From Phoenicibacter sp963592435 (GTDB lineage: Bacteria; Actinomycetota; Coriobacteriia; Coriobacteriales; Eggerthellaceae): DNA of 64,000 nucleotides. Positions within the stretch are counted from its first letter, which is position 1. Each line of letters opens with the position of its first letter. The notes below the pieces were generated by a model, which saw only the letters and a program-made list of their open reading frames with translations, had not been told where the DNA came from and searched no databases. A program made the translations under genes and the position numbers. The DNA is taken from positions 1 through 64,000 of the forward strand of contig CAVAWT010000004.1 in assembly GCA_963592435.1 (NCBI GenBank), written 5' to 3'. This document shows, piece by piece, positions 1 through 8,513 of the stretch.

Positions 1-227
1 ACTACACAACAAGTGCTGAGGAAAAGGATAAATGCGTTAAAGCTGGCTGGACCTACGAAGGAATTGGATGGTATTCGGACGACTCAAAGGGAGTGCCACT
101 TTATAGGCAATATAACCCTTATGCAAAATCAGGAACGCACAACTACACAGCAAACAAGACAGAAAATGACAATTTGGTGACAAAAGGTTGGAGAGAGGAG
201 GGGGTCAGTTGGTACGGCGTAAAATAA
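1..227 (+). CDS. C-terminal end of a secreted repeat protein with DUF5648-type modules (5' truncated)
   Basis: The reading frame enters at base 3 and ends at TAA 225-227, leaving 74 residues. It holds the last one and a half copies of a roughly 45-residue repeat with signatures YRQYNPYAKSGTHNYT and GWREEGVSWYGVK. The same repeats, nearly word for word, end the 5623-7947 protein and lie in the N-terminal half of the 517-2715 protein. The family matches what is usually called DUF5648, found in secreted or surface proteins of Gram-positive gut and oral bacteria. No LPXTG or membrane anchor follows, so attachment to the cell is unknown. The N-terminus, and so any signal peptide or catalytic domain, lies outside the window. 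Confidence 0.85.
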   Translation, partial: YTTSAEEKDKCVKAGWTYEGIGWYSDDSKGVPLYRQYNPYAKSGTHNYTANKTENDNLVTKGWREEGVSWYGVK

Positions 228-237
228 TTCTCTACTC

Positions 238-421
238 GTTAATTTCGGGCACTTCGCCCTGCGAAACTCCTTCGACTCAGGGTCACGCAACATCAGTGCG
301 CTCACCTTCGCTCAGTCGTTTCTCGCGTGAATTGCCTCGAAATTTCCTTCGTAGGGGGTTTTGCTGCTTAAGCAGGCATGGTTATCGCCCCAGTAAAAAT
401 GCATTATCCCACCGAAGGAAA
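238..421. repeat. Palindrome-rich intergenic island
   Basis: The 228-516 stretch has no convincing gene. It holds two large imperfect inverted repeats. The first runs from AATTTCG at 241-247 to CGAAATT at 338-344, with further complementary patches inside. The second has 9-bp arms TTTCCTTCG (343-351) and CGAAGGAAA (413-421) around a perfect 12-bp palindrome CTGCTTAAGCAG (364-375). It could be a complex terminator or a small palindromic repeat element. A similar palindromic island follows the related surface gene ending at 7947. Confidence 0.6.
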
Positions 422-516
422 AGCTGCCATGGGTTTTAGAAGATTGAAATTGTAGTTTTTATTTTTAGAAAAAGACATTAATTAGTTTTAATTAGTTTAT
501 GAGGAGGATGATTTTT

Positions 517-2715
517 ATGATTCAAAATTTTTTAACTAACAGAGAGCGAGCGTCAAGAAGCTGGCGGGCTTGGCTATTTCTTTCCCTCTTTGCTTTTCTA
601 TTATTATTTGCTAATTCTAATTTAGCAAATGCGCAAGAGGCATTAGGCGCTAAAACCAGCAAGTCGATGCCAGCTATTGAGCAGATCCTTCGACTCGAGC
701 TTACGCCCTCGCTTAAGGATTCAGGCGGAGAAATCTTCAATTCTTCTTTGAGCGAAGATGCTGATCAGCAAACTTCAACCGACGGATCGCGCGTTGCAAT
801 GTTTAGGCTCTATAACAAATGGACTGGAGAGCATTTCTACACTTCAAGCAAGTCTGAGCGTGACAAAATCGTCAAAGCAGGCTGGACTTATGAGAAGATC
901 GAGTGGTACGCACCAACTTCCGAGGATGCTAAGTCAGTTTATCGACTCTATAATAAATACGTCGATGGTGGTGACCATCACTACACAACAGATGCCGACG
1001 AAAAAGACAAGTGTGTTAAGGAAGGTTGGACCTACGAGGGTGAGGGCTGGAGAACGGTCGAGCTCAGCACATCTGCAGAAACTGACGCTGTTTCAGTGTT
1101 GAGGCAATACAACCCATACGCACAAACTGGAACTCATAACTACACAACAGACGAAAAAGAGCAAGAAGAACTCATCAAGCGAGGCTGGAAGGCAGAGGGA
1201 GTTGGCTGGGGAGGCTATTCAAAACTTGAACCATCAACTCCAACACCAACAGCGACTTTTACCGTCACGTTTAACTCAAATGGTGGATCAGCAGTTGCAC
1301 CCCAAACTGTTCAAAGCGGAAAAACTGCCACAAAGCCAATTGACCCAACAAAAACAGGCTACACTTTTGATGGCTGGTATTCCGACTCTGCATTAACGAA
1401 ATCGTTTGACTTCACAACCCAAATCACCGCTAACATAACACTTTATGCGAAGTGGAAGGATGATTCAGTAGAGGCCTATCAAGTAACCTTCAATTCTAAT
1501 GGGGGCTCTGCCGTTGCGAGTCAGACTGTCGAAAACGGAAAGACCGTTACTAGACCTGACAACCCTACGAGAAGTGGCTACGAGTTCGAGGGGTGGTACA
1601 AAGATTCAACATTTAAAACCCCTTATGATTTTTCGACTCCAGTTACTTGGATTTACGGCAACTTCACGCTTTATGCGAAGTGGGTAGAACACATCAGCGG
1701 AACTACACTAGCCTTTGTTGTCTACTCTGAAGACGATTGTTCTCTAAATTTTTACAAGCGTGAAAAACTACCGAATGTTGGTGACGAGTTCGACGGGAGA
1801 ACTTGCACTAATGTGTATGTTATTGACGAGAAAAATGATAGATGGGGAATGCCTTTTTGGGTTATTGATTATTCTAGCGAAGTGAAAATAGTAAATATAG
1901 CTGACGAAGGAATAAAGCCCGTTAGCATGTATGCTTGGTTTCACGGCTACACTCCGAGGTATTCTTTGGAGACTACAGGTAAGATCGAACAATTTGTGGG
2001 TCTGGAGAGGATTGACACTTCGCAATGTAAAGATATGAGCGATCTGTTTTATGGACAAACTTCAGTTGCGAAGATTGATGGCGTATCTGAGTGGGACACC
2101 TCAAATGTAACTGAAATGCGTGGCGTGTTCGGAAGGTGTTGGGAGGTTGCCGAGCTTGATGTGTCAAAATGGGACACCTCAAGTGTTTCTAATATGCATT
2201 TCATGTTTAGTGGATGCTCATCGCTGACTTCGCTAGACTTATCAAAATGGGACACCTCAAGTGTTCATTCTATGCGTTACATGCTTAGTGGATGCTCATC
2301 GCTGACTTCGCTAGACTTATCAAAATGGGACACCTCAAATGTTACCGACATGTGCGGCATGTTTTACGATTGCCGGAATTCAACTAAATTTGATGTTTCT
2401 GAATGGGACACCTCAAATGTTACCGACATGAGCAGCATGTTTGGATTCTGCTCGGCTTTAACGGAACTCGACTTGTCAAATTGGGACACTTCAAGCTTGA
2501 CTGACATGTACGGGATGTTTCGCTTTTGCTCGGTCTTAATTAAACTTGATGTCTCTAAATGGGACACTTCGAATGTGACGTGCATGAATTATGTGTTTGA
2601 AGGATGTTTAAGTTTGACCGCCGACTGCTCAAATTGGAATGTAGCGAAAGTAATGAACCATTCCGATTTTTCCAAGAACGCAAAAGCAGTTACTGAGCCA
2701 ACTTGGGTGAGTTAA
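517..2715 (+). CDS. Secreted surface protein: DUF5648-type, InlB B-repeat and BspA-like (DUF285) repeats
   Basis: The start is set at ATG 517 because AGGAGG (502-507) sits 9 bases upstream; the in-frame ATGs at 499 and 508 overlap or abut that site. The protein has 732 residues. A signal peptide ends near ANA-QE at about residue 40. About three DUF5648-type units follow (to about residue 240), then two InlB B-type repeats (VTFNSNGGSA ... LYAKW). The C-terminal third is a 26-residue repeat of the form SKWDTSNVTDM-x-GMF, as in BspA/DUF285 surface proteins, with seven copies. No LPXTG or terminal membrane helix is visible, so it is probably secreted or held non-covalently. Adhesion or host-matrix binding is the usual idea for such architectures, but nothing here proves it. 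A strong terminator follows at 2746. Confidence 0.88.
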   Translation: MIQNFLTNRERASRSWRAWLFLSLFAFLLLFANSNLANAQEALGAKTSKSMPAIEQILRLELTPSLKDSGGEIFNSSLSEDADQQTSTDGSRVAMFRLYNKWTGEHFYTSSKSERDKIVKAGWTYEKIEWYAPTSEDAKSVYRLYNKYVDGGDHHYTTDADEKDKCVKEGWTYEGEGWRTVELSTSAETDAVSVLRQYNPYAQTGTHNYTTDEKEQEELIKRGWKAEGVGWGGYSKLEPSTPTPTATFTVTFNSNGGSAVAPQTVQSGKTATKPIDPTKTGYTFDGWYSDSALTKSFDFTTQITANITLYAKWKDDSVEAYQVTFNSNGGSAVASQTVENGKTVTRPDNPTRSGYEFEGWYKDSTFKTPYDFSTPVTWIYGNFTLYAKWVEHISGTTLAFVVYSEDDCSLNFYKREKLPNVGDEFDGRTCTNVYVIDEKNDRWGMPFWVIDYSSEVKIVNIADEGIKPVSMYAWFHGYTPRYSLETTGKIEQFVGLERIDTSQCKDMSDLFYGQTSVAKIDGVSEWDTSNVTEMRGVFGRCWEVAELDVSKWDTSSVSNMHFMFSGCSSLTSLDLSKWDTSSVHSMRYMLSGCSSLTSLDLSKWDTSNVTDMCGMFYDCRNSTKFDVSEWDTSNVTDMSSMFGFCSALTELDLSNWDTSSLTDMYGMFRFCSVLIKLDVSKWDTSNVTCMNYVFEGCLSLTADCSNWNVAKVMNHSDFSKNAKAVTEPTWVS
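2086..2631 (+). repeat. Seven tandem 78-bp (26-residue) DUF285 units inside the surface protein gene
   Basis: Units begin at S-x-W-D-T-S every 78 bp. Units 2 and 3 are nearly identical in DNA over about 50 bp (TTAG at 2207 and at 2285), which suggests recent duplication. Other units differ in DNA as well as protein. The exact phase means copy number could change without breaking the frame. Confidence 0.85.
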
Positions 2716-2745
2716 ACAAGCGCTTTAATGATCTGCAACACGCTT

Positions 2746-2774
2746 AAGCCGAGGCACACTACCTCGGCTTTTTT
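2746..2774 (+). terminator. Rho-independent terminator
   Basis: A 9-bp perfect stem AAGCCGAGG (2746-2754) and CCTCGGCTT (2762-2770) with a 7-base loop is followed by a T run. It ends the surface protein gene and faces the 3' end of the minus-strand MFS gene. Confidence 0.92.
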
Positions 2775-2812
2775 GTTGTCAGCGTAGCGAATGGCTCCCA
2801 TGAAATGTTACG

Positions 2813-4081
2813 TCAGCTCAAAGAAGGTTGAGCCTTATGGTCAACATATTTTCTGGAAATCAGATAGGATCCGATCCATCCAATGATTGTAACAACAGTC
2901 AGCACGATCAAGAGAATCCACGCTGGTGTGTATGTTCCATTGACGTCATAGATGCTCGCGACCATGATCGATCCGAAGGAAAAACCGACTTGTGTGAAGC
3001 TGTTAGCAATTCCGCACGCTTCTCCAAACTTTTCTTTGCCGAAGATTGCGGAGACCACAAGTGGTGGAGTCACAGTTCCGATTGCGATTCCGAGGCCGAA
3101 AACAACTCCCATGACATAGAGCATCGTTGTGTCATGACCTGCCAACATGAAGAAAAATGAAAGACCAAACATGGCACATCCGCAACCTGCAGACGCAACA
3201 AGTCCGAATCGATCGTTTATCCAGCCCAAAATCACTTTTCCGAAAATTCCAACGAGTGAATAGATCGACATAATTGTTGCTTTCACTTCGGCACCATGCA
3301 TTTCTTGAATTGCAGGAGGGAATTGCCCCAGAGCTCCTGAGTTGATGAGTCCGTTGCAAAGCATTCCTATGAGCATGAGCCAGAAGAAAAACTTTGGCCA
3401 ACATTGTTTAACATCCAAGCTTATCGCTTCGCTTGACTTATCTTCTGACTGAATTTTGGTTCCTGCGTTTTCAGCCCCTAAGGGCAGCAAGCCGATGTCT
3501 TCGGGCTTTTTCTTGCAAAGGAATAAAGCGCATGGAAGCGCAATTAAAATTATGATTAGCGCATAAATTTGATAGGTGTGCCTCCACCCCCATGTCTCAA
3601 GCATCCATGAAACGATTGGAGAAAAGACTGCACCTCCGACACCGATTCCAACCATTGCAAGCGACATCGCAAGTCCTCGCTTGTCGATGAACCAGTTTGT
3701 TATCATCATTGTGACAGGGATGAGTGCGCTGCATAGCCAAAACACTCCCATCACCAAAGAAAGCGCATACATAACAAGTATGTTTGTCACAAACGAATAG
3801 CAAGTATAGCAAGCACAGAATCCAATGATGCCTGCACACTGAATTAGTTTCATGTTTCCATGATTGAGTTTTTTTGCTACGATTGGAGAAATTAAGATTC
3901 CGATTCCTTGAAGGATTGTGTTGCAAAGCGTAAATTGTGATCTGGACACGCCCAAATCTGCCTCGACATAGGTCGCAAAAGTGTTAAAAAGTGCCATGAC
4001 TGGGGGCACCATCGTCGTTGTTATCAAAAGGCACGCAACAACAACAACCCAGCCATAGAAAAACCCGCTTTTCTGTTTCAT
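2813..4081 (-). CDS. MFS transporter, oxalate/formate antiporter-like (OFA) family
   Basis: The product is a 422-residue integral membrane protein with about 12 hydrophobic segments. It begins with the FFYGWVVVVACLL-type first helix typical of the OFA branch of the major facilitator superfamily (family knowledge). The charged loop RGLAMSLAMVGIGVGG between helices 4 and 5 also fits. The start ATG has AAAGGGG 7 bases upstream. The gene lies 29 bp downstream of the M20 amidohydrolase on the same strand and probably shares its transcript. The pair therefore may import or exchange a carboxylate or an N-acyl/amino-acid conjugate handled by the hydrolase. OFA members carry varied monocarboxylates, so the true substrate is open. 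The gene ends in TGA, one of few in the window. Confidence 0.85.
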   Translation of the reverse strand: MKQKSGFFYGWVVVVACLLITTTMVPPVMALFNTFATYVEADLGVSRSQFTLCNTILQGIGILISPIVAKKLNHGNMKLIQCAGIIGFCACYTCYSFVTNILVMYALSLVMGVFWLCSALIPVTMMITNWFIDKRGLAMSLAMVGIGVGGAVFSPIVSWMLETWGWRHTYQIYALIIILIALPCALFLCKKKPEDIGLLPLGAENAGTKIQSEDKSSEAISLDVKQCWPKFFFWLMLIGMLCNGLINSGALGQFPPAIQEMHGAEVKATIMSIYSLVGIFGKVILGWINDRFGLVASAGCGCAMFGLSFFFMLAGHDTTMLYVMGVVFGLGIAIGTVTPPLVVSAIFGKEKFGEACGIANSFTQVGFSFGSIMVASIYDVNGTYTPAWILLIVLTVVTIIGWIGSYLISRKYVDHKAQPSLS

Positions 4082-4110
4082 TTTGATCCCCTTTCTGGGA
4101 GGAAGAGTTG

Positions 4111-5274
4111 TTAATGGTCGTTTAGCCAGTTAAATGCACAAGTTGCGTGTGTCGCTGCTCCATAAACGAGCGCATCTTCATTGAAGATGACATTTGGATT
4201 GTGCAATTTCACCTCACACCCTTTTGTTTTTGCTTCCAACATGAGATAGGCTGTTGGCACAAGTTCGGACACGAGTGCAATGTCGTCGGAAGCCATAAAA
4301 CGATAATTCGTCTCTCCTATGAAGCCATCCTCGATTTGACCAGCATAGCCAACCAGTTCCTTTGTAAAATCGGGATCTGAATAACACGAAGGAACATCGC
4401 TTAGGACTTCATATTCGACATTCGCGCCAAACATAGGCCCCGCATTGTCGCAAATTCCTCTCATTCGAGTCTTTAACTTTTCCCTCACTTCTTTGTTGTA
4501 GGTTCGAAGAGTACCCATCAACTGAGCATCGGTTGGGATGATGTTTGGGGCTGAGCCTGCCAGAAACGATCCAACAGTCAAAATTGCTGTTTCGCCACCA
4601 GGAGCTTCTCTTGCAATTAAATTTTGGAAAGCGAGATAAATGTGAGTTGCGACATTGATTGGGTCCACGCCCAACTCTGGCATTGCTCCATGGCTGCCCT
4701 TGCCATGAACAGTGATTTTAAATCCGTCACACGAAGCACTCATGTTTCCAAGACCATAGCCAAGTTTTGGCACTTCGGAGTCCAGTTGCACGTGAATTGC
4801 AAATGCAGCGTCTGGTTTTGGATTTTCCATTAATCCTGCATCGATCATCTTCTTAGCACCAGTGAAAATTTCTTCTGAAGGCTGAAACATCAGCTTGACT
4901 TTGCCTTTTAATGAATCCTTCTTTTCGTAAAGCATTTTTGCCGCGCAAAGCAACATTGATGTGTGCAGGTCGTGACCACAATTGTGAGATGCGTTTGTTT
5001 TGGATTTAAACTCCAAATCGTTATCTTCTCCCATCGGAAGCGCATCCATGTCAGCCCGAATCATAATTGTTTTGCCTGGCAGCTCTCCTTCAATGACTGC
5101 GACAACGCCCGAATCACAGATCTCGCTTGGCTGAAGCCCGATTTCCGTGAGCCTTTTCATGACATAGGCGGTTGTGTTTGGCAGGTGTTCGCCATTTTCA
5201 GCATTTTCGTGGATATGGCGACGATCTGCTAACATTTCTTCTTCGAGTTCTTTTGCCCTCTTCAAAAACTCCAT
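4111..5274 (-). CDS. M20 family amidohydrolase (hippurate hydrolase / N-acyl amino acid amidohydrolase type)
   Basis: The start is placed at the ATG at 5274 (MEFLKRAKEL), preceded by AGAAAGGGG at 7-base spacing; the further upstream frame has no binding site. The 387-residue protein shows the M20D metal-site motifs RADMDALPM, CGHDLHTSM and MFQPSEE, and ends around a conserved HNP. Such enzymes are cytosolic, use two metal ions and hydrolyse N-acyl, N-carbamoyl or indole-conjugated amino acids. It is a clear paralogue of the 62035-63210 gene, sharing RRHIHENAE and the metal motifs. It is the first gene of a two-gene unit with the OFA-type transporter. A minus-strand -10 TATAAT lies at 5355-5360. 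The substrate cannot be read from sequence. Confidence 0.9.
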   Translation of the reverse strand: MEFLKRAKELEEEMLADRRHIHENAENGEHLPNTTAYVMKRLTEIGLQPSEICDSGVVAVIEGELPGKTIMIRADMDALPMGEDNDLEFKSKTNASHNCGHDLHTSMLLCAAKMLYEKKDSLKGKVKLMFQPSEEIFTGAKKMIDAGLMENPKPDAAFAIHVQLDSEVPKLGYGLGNMSASCDGFKITVHGKGSHGAMPELGVDPINVATHIYLAFQNLIAREAPGGETAILTVGSFLAGSAPNIIPTDAQLMGTLRTYNKEVREKLKTRMRGICDNAGPMFGANVEYEVLSDVPSCYSDPDFTKELVGYAGQIEDGFIGETNYRFMASDDIALVSELVPTAYLMLEAKTKGCEVKLHNPNVIFNEDALVYGAATHATCAFNWLNDH

Positions 5275-5622
5275 GTCTAAACCCCTTTCTATAAATTGAA
5301 TATGACGTTTGATTTTTTTAACAATGATAAATTTGTTCAAAAATCAAAAAAAGAATTATATCGAATTTCTTTAAATTATTTTTCTAAATTTATAAATAAT
5401 CGTATTTAGTAAAAAACTTTTCCATTAACTGTTCGAGGGGCAGGAAAATGAGCAATTTAAATTTTTAAAAGAAGAGATTTAGAGTGCGTAACAACTATGA
5501 AATTTTCTTGAATAAAACACTACATTTTCTCTGCGTTAGTGGTATAATAACGCCATCGAATAAGTTTTTAGTAATCTGACCGAAATTATGTGAGGATTAA
5601 TTTTTAAAGGAAGAAGATTATC
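5275..5622. promoter_or_regulatory. Divergent promoter region between the M20 gene and the surface protein gene
   Basis: This is an AT-rich 348-bp region with no gene. A minus-strand TATAAT (complement of 5355-5360) could serve the M20 operon, and a plus-strand TATAAT at 5543-5548 could serve the surface protein. Neither has a convincing -35 box at 16-18 bp, so both may need activators. No riboswitch-like structure was noticed. Confidence 0.5.
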
Positions 5623-7947
5623 ATGAAAAAATTTATCTCAACTCTGCTTGCAATCTCTCTTGTTTTGATGTTTCTCCCAAGTCCAGCCTTAGCTAATCAA
5701 GTCACAGCTGAAAATGAGACAACAGATGGAGTTGCAGAAGTTAATGGGGTGACCTATGACACACTCATCGATGCGCTGGGCAATGCTGATGCCGGTCAAA
5801 CGATAACATTATTAAAAGACTACACTGTTGCAACTGAGGAGTGGACGACATATCTTTTGCCTGAAAATTCCACACTCGACTTGAGCAGTCACACATTAAC
5901 TGTTCCTTATGCAACAGCAATTTTTGAAGGCATGAACGCAACAATCCAAAACGGCAAAGTCGACACTGACGTTGGCACAAGTTATGCGTTATGGGTTGGA
6001 AATTCAGAAAATGATACGATTTTGACTGCTAAGGATGTGTCTTCCAACGCTGGCGCAAACGTTTTTGCTGCAAGCGCAACTCTTGAGAACTGCAACTTTG
6101 ATGCCAGCGGTTCAAAGTTTTACGCAGCTTGGGCAGACGAGGGAGCAGACGTCACAATCAAAGGCGGTCAATACACTGGTGGCGAACAAGGTGTGGTTGG
6201 CACTGACAGTGAAAGTGGCAGCATGGAAATATATGCAGGATCATTCACTTTTGGTGTTTTTGCTCCTGAAGGAAACGACAACGTTGTTGTTTATGGTGGA
6301 GAATTCTCAAACAGCTTTGACAAAAAATATCTAGCAATCGATCTTAATCTTGTCAAAATTGATGACAAATGGGAAGTCTTGGATAAGGATAAAACGGTTG
6401 AAAATGAGGACGGTTCAACAACTGAGACTAAAAGTGAAGTTGCTGAAGACGGATCCAGCACCGTAACTGAAATTGTAACAAAAACAGACGAAGCAAGTGG
6501 CGTTAAGACAGTAAATGAAACTGCCACTAAAAGAGATGCCGAAGGCAACGTTATCGAGACTGTCGCAACTCAAAAAGAGATAACAACGAAAGACAGCGTA
6601 ACAACAACAGAACAAACCGCAACAACCACGAGTGGCGAGGACATTAAAGTTGTAACCACAAAAATTGTTGAAGACGCAACGACAAACATAACTGTCACAA
6701 CAAATGTTGAAGATGGTTGCGCAATGGCGATTGCACAGGTCTCTGGCACAAAAAGCGAACTTCCAAATTCAGCAACGATTGATGCAACAGCAGCAAAAGC
6801 TGATGCAGATAAGGTTGTTAAGTCCCAGCTCTCGTTCACTTCCGAGGCGCTCTCGACACTCAATGACGCAATTGATGCAGACGGAGCTTTGAACATAACA
6901 ACCAATGTTGCCACGATGAAAGTTGACGACGAAGCCCTAGAAACACTTAAAACTCAAGCCTCTGCAGAAACGCTTGTGCTGGAATTAGAAAAAACAGATG
7001 CGACAGTTGACAAGTCGAAGTCGATCACTGCCACATATGAATTGAAGGCACTCGTCAATGGCGAGCCAGTGTTTACCGATGACACTCAAAGCAATGGGTT
7101 GATCACAGTTAGTGTGCCCTATAAAGCCAAGGGAAGCGACAACAAGGTGGAAGTTTATTATGTGCCAAGCGCTGGTGATAAAGTCAAGATGGAAACCACA
7201 TATAAAGACAATGTCCTTGCTTGGAAAACGAATCACTTTTCAACTTTTGAAATCGCGGAGGTCACGACCGATCCAGATCCTGATCCTGATCCCGATCCTG
7301 AACCAGAGCCAGCTGTCACCTATTCTGTGACTTTTAATTCAAATGGGGGATCGAGCATTGACGCACAAACGGTTGAGTCTGGAAAATGCGCAACGAAGCC
7401 GACTGATCCAACGAAGGATGGCTACACATTTGAGGGTTGGTTCTCTGATTCCGATTTAACTCAGATGTTCGATTTTTCAACTGCAATAACTGCGAATGTG
7501 ACGCTTTATGCGAAGTGGACTGAGAATGTTAAAACAATAACTATCTATCGTCTTTACAACAAATGGACAGGCGAGCATTTTTACACATTAAACACATCTG
7601 AGCACGACAATCTTGTTAAAGTTGGCTGGAACGATGAGGGAGAAGGTTGGATTGCGCCAGAGAAGTCAAGCAAGCCAGTCTATCGCCTCTACAACAAATT
7701 TGTTGAGGGAGGAGACCATCATTACACTCTGAGCAAAGATGAAAGAGATGCCTGTGTGAAAGCTGGCTGGACTGACGAGGGAATTAGCTGGTATTCTGAC
7801 GAAAGTGAGGGAGTGCCAATATATCGTCAATATGACCCCTACGCAATAACTGGAACGCACAATTACACAGCCAACAAGTCAGAAAACGACAGGTTGGTAA
7901 ATCTTGGATGGAGGGCTGAAGGCATCTCCTGGTACGGCGTAAAGTGA
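5623..7947 (+). CDS. Secreted surface protein with InlB B-repeat and C-terminal DUF5648-type modules
   Basis: This 774-residue protein starts at ATG 5623 with AAGGAAG upstream. A signal peptide ends near ALA-NQ at residue 25. Residues about 40-230 begin with VNGVTYDTLIDAL and contain short glycine/asparagine turns that suggest a right-handed beta-helix like those in pectate-lyase-type surface proteins. A long Thr/Glu/Lys-rich stretch (about 240-365) follows, then a domain of unknown type, and a linker of alternating Asp/Glu-Pro (about 547-563). One InlB B-type repeat (VTFNSNGGSS ... LYAKW) and three DUF5648-type units end the protein at WYGVK. There is no sortase signal. Its C-terminus is nearly identical to the partial gene at 1-227, which suggests recombination or recent duplication. 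Probably secreted; role unknown. Confidence 0.88.
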   Translation: MKKFISTLLAISLVLMFLPSPALANQVTAENETTDGVAEVNGVTYDTLIDALGNADAGQTITLLKDYTVATEEWTTYLLPENSTLDLSSHTLTVPYATAIFEGMNATIQNGKVDTDVGTSYALWVGNSENDTILTAKDVSSNAGANVFAASATLENCNFDASGSKFYAAWADEGADVTIKGGQYTGGEQGVVGTDSESGSMEIYAGSFTFGVFAPEGNDNVVVYGGEFSNSFDKKYLAIDLNLVKIDDKWEVLDKDKTVENEDGSTTETKSEVAEDGSSTVTEIVTKTDEASGVKTVNETATKRDAEGNVIETVATQKEITTKDSVTTTEQTATTTSGEDIKVVTTKIVEDATTNITVTTNVEDGCAMAIAQVSGTKSELPNSATIDATAAKADADKVVKSQLSFTSEALSTLNDAIDADGALNITTNVATMKVDDEALETLKTQASAETLVLELEKTDATVDKSKSITATYELKALVNGEPVFTDDTQSNGLITVSVPYKAKGSDNKVEVYYVPSAGDKVKMETTYKDNVLAWKTNHFSTFEIAEVTTDPDPDPDPDPEPEPAVTYSVTFNSNGGSSIDAQTVESGKCATKPTDPTKDGYTFEGWFSDSDLTQMFDFSTAITANVTLYAKWTENVKTITIYRLYNKWTGEHFYTLNTSEHDNLVKVGWNDEGEGWIAPEKSSKPVYRLYNKFVEGGDHHYTLSKDERDACVKAGWTDEGISWYSDESEGVPIYRQYDPYAITGTHNYTANKSENDRLVNLGWRAEGISWYGVK

Positions 7948-8037
7948 ACTGAGGTCGGCATCTTCGGGTTGTGAATGCTCCTTACGTAGCGTGAGTACGC
8001 TACGTCGCATTCTCACTCGAATCTGCTCGACCTCAGT
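7948..8037. repeat. 90-bp long imperfect palindrome directly after the surface gene stop codon
   Basis: Outer arms ACTGAGGTCG (7948-7957) and CGACCTCAGT (8028-8037) are perfect. The centre is a perfect hairpin ACGTAGCGT (7984-7992) / ACGCTACGT (7997-8005) with loop GAGT. GAATG/CATTC and other short patches pair in between. There is no trailing T run, so it is not a textbook terminator. It begins one base after the stop codon. Confidence 0.85.
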
Positions 8038-8262
8038 CACTTTCCTAATTCAAAAACACTACGGCTCATTTTCGGGCAAATCTAACCACTCTCAATCGCT
8101 TTATATTTTTTAACGTCGGCATCTTCGCGTTGCGAATGCTCCTTACGTAGCGCCAGTACGCTACGTTTTGTTTTCACGCGAATTTGCTCGACCTCAGTCA
8201 CTTTCCTAATTCAAAAACGCTACGGCTCATTTTCGGACAAATCTAACCACTCACAATCGTTT
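7954..8262. repeat. Tandem direct repeat, period 161 bp, two copies of about 148 bp
   Basis: Copy 1 (7954-8101) and copy 2 (8115-8262) align without gaps and with scattered substitutions. Both keep the central hairpin (ACGTAGCG ... CGCTACGT) and a shared tail (GTCACTTTCCTAATTCAAAAAC, then a TCTAACCACTC box near the end). Copy 2 has lost most of the outer left arm. The rest of 8263-8366 holds no gene or clear element before the tRNA promoter. Confidence 0.88.
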
Positions 8263-8366
8263 TGTCCTTTATTAAAAAAAGGAATCGATGAAAAGCCTGC
8301 AATGAATGTGATTTTGTTTGCTTTGATCGGAGATTGAGCGCGTCTGTGAAAATTGACAAAAATTCT

Positions 8367-8396
8367 TAGACAATTTTTTAAAATGACGTGTATAAT
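8367..8396 (+). promoter_or_regulatory. Promoter of tRNA-Glu
   Basis: A -35 box TAGACA (8367-8372) and a perfect -10 TATAAT (8391-8396) are 18 bp apart, 19 bases before the tRNA. Confidence 0.7.
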
Positions 8397-8415
8397 AATA
8401 AGTCGCTTTGTGTTT

Positions 8416-8490
8416 GTCCCCATAGTCTAGAGGTCAGGACGCGGCCCTTTCAAGGCTGAGACACGGGTTCAATTCCCGTTGGGGGCACCA
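8416..8490 (+). tRNA. tRNA-Glu (anticodon TTC)
   Basis: The 75-base cloverleaf has acceptor arms GTCCCCA and TGGGGGC, anticodon loop CTTTCAA (TTC), T loop TTCAATT and an encoded CCA end. It stands alone, with its own promoter. Confidence 0.97.
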
Positions 8491-8513
8491 ACTTCTTTTA
8501 AGCTCACCCTTTT

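Noticed and set aside
188..439. 83-codon open frame after the partial surface gene
   Set aside because: It overlaps the end of the real frame and then follows the palindromic DNA; composition is not protein-like.
8220..8423. 67-codon open frame across the tandem repeat and tRNA promoter
   Set aside because: It overlaps the tRNA-Glu promoter and the repeat; no binding site and no homology pattern.
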